Origin: Chitinophaga deserti
Lineage (GTDB): Bacteria > Bacteroidota > Bacteroidia > Chitinophagales > Chitinophagaceae
Assembly: GCF_003149455.1 (NCBI RefSeq)
Contig: NZ_QFFK01000004.1
Location: 1 to 64,000, forward strand
Length of the DNA stretch: 64,000 nt
Reading direction: 5' to 3'
A model generated the notes under the pieces. The model ran no database searches. It saw only the letters and a list, made by a program, of their open reading frames with translations, and had not been told where the DNA came from. Positions within the stretch are counted from its first letter, which is position 1; the number at the start of each line of letters is the position of its first letter. The position numbers and the translations under genes were made by a program. Below, piece after piece: positions 35,869 to 44,792 of the stretch.

Positions 35869-36053
35869 TTTCAAAGAAAATCTTGCGTGTGGGATTGTGT
35901 TTGATTGACAATAAGTGTCCCGGCGCCTGCGCTACACGCGGTTTCCGGGGACGAATTTCAGGGATTAGGAATCGATTAACAGGGATATTCCTATAAAAGT
36001 TTCATTTTCTGTTCCAGAACCATATTCAAATCATATTATAAACCGCGTCTATT

Positions 36054-36944
36054 ATGAAATGGGTCACCTGTTTGCATCCTAAACTCGACCGTATCGCATG
36101 TTCCTGGCTTATCCGCCGCCTGATCGATGAAGAGGCTGAAATACTTTACCTCCCCGAAGGCCGCGTGATCCCTGTATCGAGGTCTGAAAACGCTATTGCT
36201 TTTGATGTACCCGGGTCCGATTATTACCTCGGCGATCATTACTGCACCTTCGATATCTTCCTCCGGAAGCACCGCCTGCCCGATCCGGCGCTGCCCGTTA
36301 TATCGCCCCTCATCCGCAGCCTCGTCACCGGCCGAAACGATGCATCCCCGCAAACTGCGGGCTTCAGGGCCATTGCCGAAGGACTGGCCATGAACATCCC
36401 CCCCGGCGATGAACTCACCCGACAGGGCATCATCCTTTTCGACGCGCTGTACAGCTGGGCCAAACAACTTCCCGGCCTCACGCAAACACCGCAATACTCC
36501 GAACAGGTACTCATGGAAGTGTTCCACCGCTTCGTGACTCAGAAGTACTCCGACCGTGTGCGCAAACCAATGTGGGTACAGGAGATCGCCGCCATTGTGC
36601 AGGATCAGATCGATACCAACCTCACCCTCAGCCTGCCCGACCTCGCACGCAAGCTCAACGCCAATCCGCAATACCTCTCCAACGAGTTTACCCGCGATTT
36701 CGAAGACATGACCTTCGGGGATTTCATCCGCAAAAAGCGCATCGAGAAAGCACTCGAACTCATGGAAGAAGAAAAATATACACTCACGGAAATCGCCTAT
36801 ATGTCAGGATTTTCCGATCAGACACACTTCTCCCGCATCTTTACCCGGCACTATGGCAAAACACCTACCGGCCATCTTAAAACCATCCGCGCCCAAAAGA
36901 ACCGCGAAGTACCACAGGAAACCGTAGAAGAAGATGAAGATTAA
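36054..36944 (+). CDS. ChrB-like domain fused to an AraC-type DNA-binding domain
   Basis: A 296-residue protein with two parts. Residues ~1-145 match the C-terminal domain of chromate-resistance protein ChrB: WVTCLHPKLDRIACSWLIRR, LIDEEAEILYLPEGRVIPV, AFDVPGSDYYLGDHYCTFDI, then SPQTAGFRAIAEGLAMNIPP and GIILFDALYSWAKQLPG. Residues ~180-285 are an AraC double helix-turn-helix: LTLSLPDLARKLNANPQYLS, NEFTRDFEDMTFGDFIRKKR, YTLTEIAYMSGFSDQTHFSR. In characterised ChrB the domain is linked to chromate response. Here it would act as the sensor of a one-component regulator. No chromate transporter (chrA) is near, so the signal is uncertain. It is divergent from the SusCD operon and is followed by a terminator. 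Confidence 0.85.
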   Translation: MKWVTCLHPKLDRIACSWLIRRLIDEEAEILYLPEGRVIPVSRSENAIAFDVPGSDYYLGDHYCTFDIFLRKHRLPDPALPVISPLIRSLVTGRNDASPQTAGFRAIAEGLAMNIPPGDELTRQGIILFDALYSWAKQLPGLTQTPQYSEQVLMEVFHRFVTQKYSDRVRKPMWVQEIAAIVQDQIDTNLTLSLPDLARKLNANPQYLSNEFTRDFEDMTFGDFIRKKRIEKALELMEEEKYTLTEIAYMSGFSDQTHFSRIFTRHYGKTPTGHLKTIRAQKNREVPQETVEEDED

Positions 36945-37095
36945 AGGAAACGTTTGCACAAATTTATACGCCTGCATACAGGACTTTACCGTCAGGCATC
37001 TAAGTTGACAATGCACCGCGAATCTGTCAGCAAAATCTATCGCCCGGTTTTTAACTAAGGGACTGCTCCTTGTTTCTCCTCCGGGCTAATCGCAG

Positions 37096-37121
37096 AAACC
37101 ACGCTTCGGGCGTGGTTTTTT
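37096..37121 (+). terminator. Terminator after the ChrB-AraC gene
   Basis: AAACCACGC and GCGTGGTTT form a perfect nine-base stem around TTCGG, followed by further Ts. It lies ~150 bp after the stop. Confidence 0.8.
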
Positions 37122-37123
37122 GC

Positions 37124-37165
37124 AAAAAAAAAGACCGGCATTACGCCGGCCTTTCGGATCATGAT
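37124..37165 (-). terminator. Terminator after the ferritin gene
   Basis: On the minus strand GCCGGC and GCCGGT pair around GTAAT, followed by a run of nine Ts. It is just downstream of the ferritin stop at 37178. Confidence 0.8.
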
Positions 37166-37177
37166 TTTATGTGCTCC

Positions 37178-37693
37178 CTATTTTCCGCCCCGGGCAACCT
37201 GGAGTCGGTAATTCATAATATCGCGGTCAAACAGGTAAAGGCCGCTCTTATCTTCCCCGATAAGCTCCAGCTTATCGTTCAGGGTGCGGGCCAGTCTTTC
37301 CTCTTCGATTTGTTCAGATACATACCATTGCAGGAAGTTATGTGTGGCATAGTCTTTTTCCTGCAGGGCCTGGTGTACCAGGTCGTTGATGCTTTCAGAA
37401 ACCTTGATCTCGTGGGCCAGGAATTCCTCGAATGCACGTTTCAGGGAAAGGAAGGTGATGATAGGCTGTTTCAGCTCTGGCACCACACCAAACCCGCCAC
37501 GCTCGTTGATGAACTTGAGGAGCTTCAGCATATGCACCCTTTCTTCGTCGGATTGCTGGTAGAAAAAGTCGGCCACGCCCTGCAGCCCCGGCTGAATATC
37601 TGCCCAGGAGGCCATAGCCAGGTATGCCTGTGAAGAAGCTGCTTCCAATCCTACCTGTGCGTTCAATGCGTCCTGTATGGTTTTACTTAGCAT
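37178..37693 (-). CDS. ftnA: Non-haem ferritin
   Basis: A 171-residue protein, normal bacterial ferritin length. The ferroxidase-centre ligands are visible: Glu ~17 in LEAASSQAYLAMASWA, Glu ~50 and His ~53 in SDEERVHMLKLLKF, Glu ~94 in LAHEIKVSESI and the fourth-helix SEQIEEERLARTL. It stores iron as a ferric mineral inside a 24-subunit shell in the cytosol. It is on the minus strand, 53 bp after murI but with its own terminator; whether it is co-transcribed with the racemase is uncertain. Confidence 0.93.
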   Translation of the reverse strand: MLSKTIQDALNAQVGLEAASSQAYLAMASWADIQPGLQGVADFFYQQSDEERVHMLKLLKFINERGGFGVVPELKQPIITFLSLKRAFEEFLAHEIKVSESINDLVHQALQEKDYATHNFLQWYVSEQIEEERLARTLNDKLELIGEDKSGLYLFDRDIMNYRLQVARGGK

Positions 37694-37746
37694 AGTGAAG
37701 TTATTTAGATGAAAAGTTCACTTCAATGTACGGATTTTTTGCATGG

Positions 37747-38574
37747 CTACAATGCCAGATGCTTACTTGAAACGGGCTGCTCGAAAAATATTCCTGCCTG
37801 CCGGTCAAACGTACCGGTATCATCAGTTGTATAAAACTCCCTGGTGCCCCCCGTACTGCATTTCTCCCTGATCTCCGGATGCCGCTCCAGGTAGTTTTCA
37901 AGGCTCGCTGCGGCAATGGTACCCTGCGACAGCAGCGTTACATCCGCAGGCAGGTGCTTCCGTATCTTATCCACCAGTAAAGGGTAGTGCGTGCATCCCA
38001 GTACAATGGTGTCAATGTTTTCAGACTGCACCATCAGCTGCCGGATGTATTTTTTAATGAAGAAGTCGGCCCCTTCACTTTCGTACTCGTCATTTTCCAC
38101 CAGCGGCACCCACATGGGGCAGGCCTGCTGGTAAACGGTCACATCCGGGAAAAACTTCTCTATTTCGATGGGGTAGCTTTGGGAATTGACAGTGCCTGCC
38201 GTGCCAAAGATGCCCACGTTGCGGCTGCGGGAATATTCCCCCACGATCTCAGTAGTGGGCCGGATAATGCCCAGCACGCGCTTCTCCGGATCAATGCCCG
38301 GCAGATCGTTTTGCTGGATGGTACGCAGTGCCTTGGCGGATGCGGTGTTGCAGGCCAGTATAACCAGGTGACAGCCCATATTGAACAGATGCTGCACACA
38401 TTCGAGGGTGTAGTGGTAAACGGTTTCGTAAGAGCGGATGCCGTAGGGCGCCCTGCCATTATCACCAAGGTAGATGTAATCGTATTCCGGTAAAGTTTTG
38501 ATGATTTCCTTCAGCACGGTTAACCCGCCGTATCCTGAATCAAAAACGCCTATAGGTCCTGGTTTCTTCTGCAT
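37747..38574 (-). CDS. murI: Glutamate racemase
   Basis: A 275-residue enzyme that converts L-glutamate to D-glutamate for peptidoglycan. The opening GVFDSGYGGLTVLKEIIKTL holds the catalytic-site Asp and Ser. The two catalytic cysteines sit in VILACNTASAKALRTI (Cys ~74) and TIVLGCTHYPLLVDKIRKHL (Cys ~193). Length and motif spacing are normal. It begins eight bases after the stop of the MFS transporter gene and could be read from the efflux operon, an odd pairing of an essential wall enzyme with a drug exporter; it may also have an internal promoter. Confidence 0.95.
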   Translation of the reverse strand: MQKKPGPIGVFDSGYGGLTVLKEIIKTLPEYDYIYLGDNGRAPYGIRSYETVYHYTLECVQHLFNMGCHLVILACNTASAKALRTIQQNDLPGIDPEKRVLGIIRPTTEIVGEYSRSRNVGIFGTAGTVNSQSYPIEIEKFFPDVTVYQQACPMWVPLVENDEYESEGADFFIKKYIRQLMVQSENIDTIVLGCTHYPLLVDKIRKHLPADVTLLSQGTIAAASLENYLERHPEIREKCSTGGTREFYTTDDTGTFDRQAGIFFEQPVSSKHLAL

Positions 38575-38582
38575 GCGCCAAA

Positions 38583-39998
38583 TTACGGAATTTTTGCGGT
38601 TGCCGGGGTATGCTGCTGTGCCCTGCGGTTAGAGATAAAGAGTGCAGGAACCACCGCCAGCACAAGCAAAGCCGCAGATATATTAAAACTATATTGTAAG
38701 GCCAGATGCTCGGCGCCCGTTTCGCTATATCCCTGTCCAAGGTAATAATCGCCCACCTGCTGATGCACGACCGATAATATGGCCACACCGATAGCCCCTG
38801 CTACCTGCAGCACAAGATTATTGAGGGAAGATGCCTGCGTAAGCAGCGGGCGCGGCACGGCATTCACCGTAGCCACGGTAACGGGCGTCATGAGGCATCC
38901 CAGCCCCAGGCCGCGGATAAGCATGGCAGTAACAATAAACGTAACACTGCTGCCCACATCCATCCGCCCGAAAAGCACCATGGTTACCGATAATAAAAGC
39001 AGTCCCACAATTGCGATACCCCTTGGACTATGATGATCTACCCAATTCCCCGCCAATGGCATCATGATGGCAAGGGTTACTGACGCCGGCAGCAGCAGCA
39101 TACCGGCATTCATCTCGGAGAAATGCATATGCCGCTGCAGTAGGAAGGGCAGGAGGAACACCCCGCCAAACAGCGCCGCAGAGCGTACGGCGGTCACCAT
39201 CAGGGCCGATACAAAAGGCCAGTTACGGAAAATGCGGATATCATAAATACCATCCCGCCGGTTGCGTTCCCAAAGTATAAAGAATACCAGTGCCAGCACG
39301 GCCACTGTGAAGTAAGCGATAAAACCATACAGCGTGGTACTGTCTTTCTCCAGCCGGGATATCTCTAACTGCAGCGTTACCAGGAATGTGGTAAGCAGCG
39401 CAAACCCCGGCGTGTCGAAACGCTGTTTCGTTTTTTCCTGTCCGCGCATGAAGCCGAGGTAGTAATAACACATCACGAGTGTAACAACACCTATGGGCAC
39501 GTTGATCCAGAAGATGGAAGGCCAGCCCAGATGTTCGGTGAGTATCCCGCCCAGCGTAGGCCCGAGGGCAGGCCCTAACACTACGCCAAAGCCCCACCAG
39601 CCCATCATCTTCCCCCTGATCTCCGGCGGAAATATATAAGTGAGCATGGCCAGCACGGTAGGCTGCAATGCGCCCCCGCCAATGGCCTGTATTACACGGC
39701 TGGCTACCAGTCCTTCGAGGGTGTCAGACAAACTGCAGAGTAACGAGCCGATGGTAAATATGCTTAAACTGGCCACGTAGAGATTAAAGAACCCGATGCG
39801 GTTCTTCAGCCAGTTGGTAAGTGGCATGAACACGGAAAAGGCCATCATATAGGCCGTTACCACCCATTGCACCTCATCCATCCTGCTGCCGAACTGATCC
39901 TGCATTATGGGCAGGGAGATGTTGACGATGGAACTGTCGAGCGAGGCCATGATGGTCCCGAGCATGAGGGTAATGAGTATGCCGCCTTTAGACCGCAT
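38583..39998 (-). CDS. DHA2-family MFS drug exporter (EmrB/QacA type)
   Basis: A protein of ~471 residues from the ATG at 39998 (MRSKGGILITLMLGTIMASL). That start is favoured because it falls 11 bases inside the end of the permease gene; the frame is open to 40145 but the upstream residues are not membrane-protein-like. DHA2 signatures: LDSSIVNISLPIMQDQFGS, QWVVTAYMMAFSVFMPLT, GNWV and the motif C-like GPALGPTLGGILTEHLGW. About 14 membrane helices. It should expel drugs or toxic organics using the proton gradient. It can use the HlyD/TolC parts encoded in the same operon, as EmrB does with EmrA and TolC. Confidence 0.92.
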   Translation of the reverse strand: MRSKGGILITLMLGTIMASLDSSIVNISLPIMQDQFGSRMDEVQWVVTAYMMAFSVFMPLTNWLKNRIGFFNLYVASLSIFTIGSLLCSLSDTLEGLVASRVIQAIGGGALQPTVLAMLTYIFPPEIRGKMMGWWGFGVVLGPALGPTLGGILTEHLGWPSIFWINVPIGVVTLVMCYYYLGFMRGQEKTKQRFDTPGFALLTTFLVTLQLEISRLEKDSTTLYGFIAYFTVAVLALVFFILWERNRRDGIYDIRIFRNWPFVSALMVTAVRSAALFGGVFLLPFLLQRHMHFSEMNAGMLLLPASVTLAIMMPLAGNWVDHHSPRGIAIVGLLLLSVTMVLFGRMDVGSSVTFIVTAMLIRGLGLGCLMTPVTVATVNAVPRPLLTQASSLNNLVLQVAGAIGVAILSVVHQQVGDYYLGQGYSETGAEHLALQYSFNISAALLVLAVVPALFISNRRAQQHTPATAKIP

Positions 39999-41148
39999 GG
40001 GCGATGGCATTGCGTTTTTCCAGCCGCCGCATCTTCCACAGGCAAATGGCGGTGTAGAAGAACCAGAGGGCCGATAAGTGATACAGATCCTGCACCCTGT
40101 CTGTAATATGTGCCCCCTGCTGCACAATGCCCTGGTACAGGCCAAGGAACGGGGTTATGGGCAGCATGTACGACACGGCTTTCACCAGTGGCGGCATCTC
40201 AGACAGTGGCCAGCTGTAGCCGGTGATGAGGAAGATGGGATAAGTGGAAAACACCATGAGCTGCGTGGCCAGCAGTTGTGATTTAGACAGCAGGCCAATA
40301 AAAATCCCCATGGGTATAAGCGACAGCAGGAATATAACGGTAATAAGCGCCAGCTCCCACCCGCTGCCGAGTATCTCCAATTCCAGTACCTGGAAGTTCA
40401 CGGTGAGGAAGAAGTAAGCGTATGCGCAAAAGAGGAAGAAATAGAACATCCCTTTACCCCAGAGGGCAGTAGATGCATTCCCGCCGGCCATCTGCATCCA
40501 TTCGGAGAGGGTACCGCGCTGTCTTTCCGCTGCGGAGCCGCCTGCCAGTCCTATAAGCAGTGTTTGCTGCAATATCATGGCAATGAGGCCGGGGAGGAGG
40601 AAGGTGCCGTAATCGGAGCGGCTGTTAAACATAGGGCGGTAATCAATATTTACAGGCATCACTTCCTGCATGCTGGCTTCGGTGTTCATGCCTTTCTTTT
40701 GCAGGTATTGCAGCCTTACGCCCGCGCCCACGGTAAGTCCGATTTGTGTAATAGCACCCGCCACTTCGCTGGAAGGCAGGAAGCGCGCGGCATTCACCGC
40801 CAGCACCATGTTAGCCTGCTGCAGGGAGAGCACTTTTTGCTCCAGTCCTTTTTCGATATACAGAAACCCCTGGGTATGGCCGTGGTACATGCTTTCCTTC
40901 GCTGCTTCGAGGTTGGTGCGCAGTACCACGTTCACCATCTGTGAATTATCGATCTGGGTGATGAGTGTTTGAGAAAGACCGGTACGGTCTTCATCCACCA
41001 CCGCAATGGGCACTTCTTCTTCGGCTTTGTACTGGTAAATGCTGCCGTAGAAGAACACGTATACCAGCGGCGCTAGCAGCAGTGTCAATATCAGGCTGTG
41101 ATCGGCAGCCACTCTCTTTACTTCACGCAGCAGTAAGCGGAACAGCAT
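39988..41148 (-). CDS. ABC-2 type permease (YbhR/YbhS-like), second in operon
   Basis: A protein of ~386 residues from ATG 41148 (MLFRLLLREVKRVAADHSLI); the frame is open to 41193. One N-terminal helix, a ~170-residue periplasmic part (AVVDEDRTGLSQTLITQIDN) and about five C-terminal helices, e.g. LLPGLIAMILQQTLLIGLAG and ALITVIFLLSLIPMGIFIGL. It matches ABC2_membrane_3 half-transporters that form the channel of YbhFSR-like exporters. The ATPase subunit that normally drives it is absent from this operon. It overlaps the preceding permease gene by 26 bases and the MFS gene by 11. Confidence 0.9.
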   Translation of the reverse strand: MLFRLLLREVKRVAADHSLILTLLLAPLVYVFFYGSIYQYKAEEEVPIAVVDEDRTGLSQTLITQIDNSQMVNVVLRTNLEAAKESMYHGHTQGFLYIEKGLEQKVLSLQQANMVLAVNAARFLPSSEVAGAITQIGLTVGAGVRLQYLQKKGMNTEASMQEVMPVNIDYRPMFNSRSDYGTFLLPGLIAMILQQTLLIGLAGGSAAERQRGTLSEWMQMAGGNASTALWGKGMFYFFLFCAYAYFFLTVNFQVLELEILGSGWELALITVIFLLSLIPMGIFIGLLSKSQLLATQLMVFSTYPIFLITGYSWPLSEMPPLVKAVSYMLPITPFLGLYQGIVQQGAHITDRVQDLYHLSALWFFYTAICLWKMRRLEKRNAIAHAV

Positions 41149-42307
41149 GGGCCTGAATTTTATGTAGCCGTTTCTGTAAGAAGAACACGGCAATGAAGAA
41201 TGTAAAACCTATGAACAGTAGGAGCCGCAACGCTTCCGGCGTGGCGTAGCGCAGGGGCAGCTCCATGAAATACAGTTTGAAGAACGCATCGAGGAAAGGC
41301 GTATACGGCATGATGGCGGCATAATACTGATCGTACCAGGGCATGCCCCAGCGCGGAAAGGTGAACCCGCTGAACACAAAGGCGGGCGATGTATAAAAGA
41401 TGCCGAAATCCAGCGCCAGCATAGTATCCAGCATAATGACAGATACCATGGCGCCGATACCGATACATGCGAGCGCCATAAGGTTGTACATCACAAACAG
41501 GTTCCACCACGTACCGGGATGGTATAGTGAAAACACGGGAAATATCACTCCGAATACCAGCACGAAATTGACCCAAGAGGCCATGAGGTGCGCAATGGTT
41601 TTACCGGTAAACACAATGCCTGCATTGCCTTTTCCCATTTGAGCCATTTCATGCGCCGTGCCTTCTTCCCATTCTTTATTGAACATCAGCACCGCCACCA
41701 TAATGATCATCATCATCATGGCCACGGTAACCAGGCCGGGAACGAGATATGTCTGATAATTGTAGGTAGGGTTGTAGAGCGTAAACAGTTCAAGGCTTAC
41801 AGGCATAATAAGCGCCATGGCCTTACCTTCGTTCATCCCTGTTTTCATAAACTTCTGCAGGTTAACGCCCGACCCTGCCGTGATGATAACGGTAGATGCA
41901 TCTTTATACACCAGCTTACTGGGAATGAGCGCGGAAGCATTGGTGTACACTGCTACTTTCACGGGATGCCTGCTTTTGATATCCCTTTCCATGCCTTGGG
42001 GGAAATGCACGGCGCCGATGATCTTTTTTTCCTGCATGAGCTGCCGCAGCTCGGTTTCGCTGTGAACAGACTGTGTAATATGGATGCTGGGAGTTTGTTC
42101 CAGCAGGAAAGTGATCTGGCGGGAAACGGGGGAGCGGTCGTCGTCCCAGATAGCAACGGGGAGGTCTTCCGCCTGTTGTTTATCGAAGATGAGAGCGTAG
42201 AAGAAGAACAGGAATGCGGGCATCACCAGCAGCACGATGTAATGATCTTTCCGGGTGAGGATGCGCTTCCATTCCCTTAACGCTATTTGTGCGATGGCGC
42301 GGATCAT
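41123..42307 (-). CDS. ABC-2 type permease (YbhR/YbhS-like), first in operon
   Basis: A 394-residue protein with the same plan as the next gene. The N-terminus has RKDHYIVLLVMPAFLFFFYA, then a periplasmic domain (VAIWDDDRSPVSRQITFLLE) and C-terminal helices (YLVPGLVTVAMMMMIIMVAV, then MLDTMLALDFGIFYTSPAFV). It is presumably the partner half of a heterodimeric channel. It overlaps the HlyD gene by four bases (ATGA), a sign of translational coupling. No Walker A motif is present and no ATPase gene is seen in the window for this pair. Confidence 0.9.
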   Translation of the reverse strand: MIRAIAQIALREWKRILTRKDHYIVLLVMPAFLFFFYALIFDKQQAEDLPVAIWDDDRSPVSRQITFLLEQTPSIHITQSVHSETELRQLMQEKKIIGAVHFPQGMERDIKSRHPVKVAVYTNASALIPSKLVYKDASTVIITAGSGVNLQKFMKTGMNEGKAMALIMPVSLELFTLYNPTYNYQTYLVPGLVTVAMMMMIIMVAVLMFNKEWEEGTAHEMAQMGKGNAGIVFTGKTIAHLMASWVNFVLVFGVIFPVFSLYHPGTWWNLFVMYNLMALACIGIGAMVSVIMLDTMLALDFGIFYTSPAFVFSGFTFPRWGMPWYDQYYAAIMPYTPFLDAFFKLYFMELPLRYATPEALRLLLFIGFTFFIAVFFLQKRLHKIQAHAVPLTAA

Positions 42308-43293
42308 GGCGTAAGCAGGGATGCGGTCATACCCGGCCGCAGGCCCTGTATGGCGGTGACGTTAACAGGTTTCATCTCGATGGTGAAGGTGCGCAGTTCG
42401 AATGCTCCCTTTTCTTTCGTGGGTACCCAGTTGGCAAACTCAAGCGAGGGCGCCACGGAGGATACCTGCACATCGAACGTTTCCGGATCGCAGCCGGGCA
42501 CTTTCACCCTGGCTTTGGCGCCCATCTGGTAATCTGCCGCCTTATCCTGCCGGATGTTGAACCGGATAAAATACGACATGTTTTTCTGCAGCGTCATCAT
42601 AGGGTAGCCAATGCTTACGATCTCACCCTGGTGGATAACGAGGGAAGAGATAATGCCGTCTGCCGGCGCATGGATGCGGGTATTGTCAGTAAGTGCTTTG
42701 GTGAGTTCGTAACCCTGCTCCGCCTGTTTGAGGATAGCGGTGGCGGTTTGAATGATCTCGGGCTGGGTGCCTTTTTCCAGCATCTGCTGGTTCAGCCGGG
42801 CAATCTCCATTTCCTTTTTAGCCGCCTGGAAGCGGAAGTGAATAATGTCGCGCTCCGTGCCGGATACCACGCTGTCGTTGTACAATCTTTCCATCCGCTC
42901 ATAAGTTTTACGGGCCAGGTCGTACTGATCCTGCGCAATCTTATACAGGTTACCTGCATTGGTGATGATCTCGGGGCGGGCGCCTTTTTCAAGGAGCTTT
43001 ACCTGCGACTGTGCCGCTTCTATGGCGGCTTCGGCCTGATTGCGGATGGCATTGATCTCTGTGGTGCGGAGTACGCCCAGCAGCTGCCCTGCCTTAACGG
43101 TATCGCCCTGTTCCACGAACAGGGAATCGAGGCGGCCGGGGAACTCGGCGGCCACGTCTACATACGAAGCATCTACCATGCCCAGGAACTGGTTTTCGGA
43201 TGAGGGCGACTGCCGTATCAGGAACAGCACGGCAATGCCGAGGATCACGACGGGGATGAGCAAAGCCCAGTATTGTGTGAAGAATCTTTTCAT
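42304..43293 (-). CDS. HlyD-family membrane-fusion (adaptor) protein
   Basis: A 329-residue periplasmic adaptor anchored by one N-terminal helix (YWALLIPVVILGIAVLFLI). The first lipoyl half is VDVAAEFPGRLDSLFVEQGD, followed by a coiled-coil hairpin (~75-200) and the second lipoyl half (IHAPADGIISSLVIHQGEIV), then a beta-barrel (VKVPGCDPETFDVQVSSVAP). It bridges an inner-membrane pump and TolC. In this operon it may serve the two ABC-2 permeases, the MFS exporter or both. It overlaps the TolC gene by four bases. Confidence 0.92.
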   Translation of the reverse strand: MKRFFTQYWALLIPVVILGIAVLFLIRQSPSSENQFLGMVDASYVDVAAEFPGRLDSLFVEQGDTVKAGQLLGVLRTTEINAIRNQAEAAIEAAQSQVKLLEKGARPEIITNAGNLYKIAQDQYDLARKTYERMERLYNDSVVSGTERDIIHFRFQAAKKEMEIARLNQQMLEKGTQPEIIQTATAILKQAEQGYELTKALTDNTRIHAPADGIISSLVIHQGEIVSIGYPMMTLQKNMSYFIRFNIRQDKAADYQMGAKARVKVPGCDPETFDVQVSSVAPSLEFANWVPTKEKGAFELRTFTIEMKPVNVTAIQGLRPGMTASLLTP

Positions 43294-44747
43294 TGTATCA
43301 GAGCAGTGATTTGTTGTGGTGTTCCAAGAATATTATAGAATTCCGCGGCGGCGATCATATATCCGAAAAGGGCGGTGTAATAGGCTTTTCCCAGCTCTTC
43401 TTCCACCAGCAGTGCCTCGTTCACATCTTTCACGGAAGCCAGTTGTTCGGACAGGCGCTCTTCCACCTGACGGGTGGTGAGCTGGGCCTGATCGCGCGCC
43501 TGCAGCAGGCTGTGCATATCGCGTTCCAGCACGGTCACCTTGTTGCGGACTACGGTGGCACCGGCTTCCAGCAGGGCCTGGGCGTTAAAAGACGCGATGC
43601 GGGCTTCTTCCACAAGCTGCTTCGTGGCTTTCACGCGTTTCTCCCGGGAGAAACCGCTGAAGAGGTTCCATTGCATTTCCACACCTACCAGCCAGGGTGG
43701 CGTGGTTACGGGGAGGTCGCGTTGGTAGAGGTTGAGGCTGGCAATACCGAAGATGTTGGGCAGTTGCAGTGAGCGGCTGGCTTTCACGGTGGTTTCAGCC
43801 AGCGAGGTTTTGGTATCTACAGCCTTCCATGCCGGGTTGCCCCGCCAGAAGCCCGGAGGTGGCGCAGCTTCAGGGATGCGGGTATACCGCAGGGTATCGC
43901 TGATGAGCAGCATGGTATCCTGCGGGAGCTGCATGAGGCGCTTCAGTTCTACCAGTCCATTGATCTTTTCCAGCTCCAGGTTCGACATGCGGCTGCGGGC
44001 ATAAGTAAGCGCAACGGTAGCCCAGTTGCGTTGGTATGGGGGGATGATCTCATTTTTAACAAGTGAGGTGGCATACCGCTCGTTGCGCTCCATGGCAGTC
44101 ACGATCCGCGCCTGCGAGGCCATCATGGCATTAATGTAGAGTATTTTGATGTAGGCAACCGTTAAGGCGAAGTCCATCTGCTTTTCCACCAGTTCCAGGT
44201 TCACGATGCCGGCATCGTATTCCGCCCGGGCAATATTGCGGGCCGTAGCGAGCTTGCCGCCGAGGTAGATGGGCTGCCGCAGGGCCAGCGCAGCCGTAAA
44301 GTAGCTTTGCTTGCTCAGCGGCGGATTGTAATCCGGGTAAAAAGTATTGATGATCTTTTCGGAAGATGAATATACCGCGTCCTGCACGTTTTGCGGCAGA
44401 TCGTTCCCGGTAATTTCTTTAAAGATGTTGTTGGCAGTGTTAACGCTCTGCCGCGAGGAACCCTCCACAATTCCGTTTTTCACCTGCTGGAGGTTTACTT
44501 CGAGCGGCCGGCTCAGGTAATTATACCCTGCCAGGAGATCGATTTTCGGGAAGTAGGTGGCTTCTTCAGCGGCCAGCTGATACTGCCGGGCGTTGAGGGA
44601 GCGGCGGGCCTGTTCTACCGCCAGGTTCTTGTGGCGGGCGAGGCGGAAGCAGTCTTCCAGCGTCAGTTCGCCGGATTGTGCGTGGACTGTTCCGGAAACT
44701 CCGGCCAGCAAGCATAGGAGCGTAATGCGTAGGGAGGATGGGCTCAT
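43290..44747 (-). CDS. TolC-family outer-membrane efflux protein
   Basis: A protein of ~485 residues from the ATG at 44747, chosen because it gives the signal peptide SSLRITLLCLLAGVSGTVHA; the frame is open to 44795. Two OEP domains are visible: LTLEDCFRLARHKNLAVEQA and the repeat half beginning NPAWKAVDTKTSLAETTVKA, with the typical tail LVEEELGKAYYTALFGYMIA. It forms the outer-membrane tunnel for the pump encoded by the following genes. It is the first gene of a five-gene operon (TolC, HlyD, two permeases, MFS). A 14-bp palindrome lies 46-59 bp upstream of the start. Confidence 0.93.
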   Translation of the reverse strand: MSPSSLRITLLCLLAGVSGTVHAQSGELTLEDCFRLARHKNLAVEQARRSLNARQYQLAAEEATYFPKIDLLAGYNYLSRPLEVNLQQVKNGIVEGSSRQSVNTANNIFKEITGNDLPQNVQDAVYSSSEKIINTFYPDYNPPLSKQSYFTAALALRQPIYLGGKLATARNIARAEYDAGIVNLELVEKQMDFALTVAYIKILYINAMMASQARIVTAMERNERYATSLVKNEIIPPYQRNWATVALTYARSRMSNLELEKINGLVELKRLMQLPQDTMLLISDTLRYTRIPEAAPPPGFWRGNPAWKAVDTKTSLAETTVKASRSLQLPNIFGIASLNLYQRDLPVTTPPWLVGVEMQWNLFSGFSREKRVKATKQLVEEARIASFNAQALLEAGATVVRNKVTVLERDMHSLLQARDQAQLTTRQVEERLSEQLASVKDVNEALLVEEELGKAYYTALFGYMIAAAEFYNILGTPQQITALIQ

Positions 44748-44792
44748 AATCCATATTTTAACAGGAAGCCGCCCGCATTTGTTCGTGACACT

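Larger units (their letters stand above)
35513..36053. other. Intergenic regulatory region between the SusCD operon and the ChrB-AraC gene
   Basis: No gene is supported in these 541 bases; short open frames here lack protein character. The region holds two identical LacI-type operator sequences and a minus-strand -7 box upstream of them. The remaining AT-rich ~190 bases before 36054 probably contain the promoter of the plus-strand gene, but no clear TAnnTTTG match was found. Confidence 0.6.
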
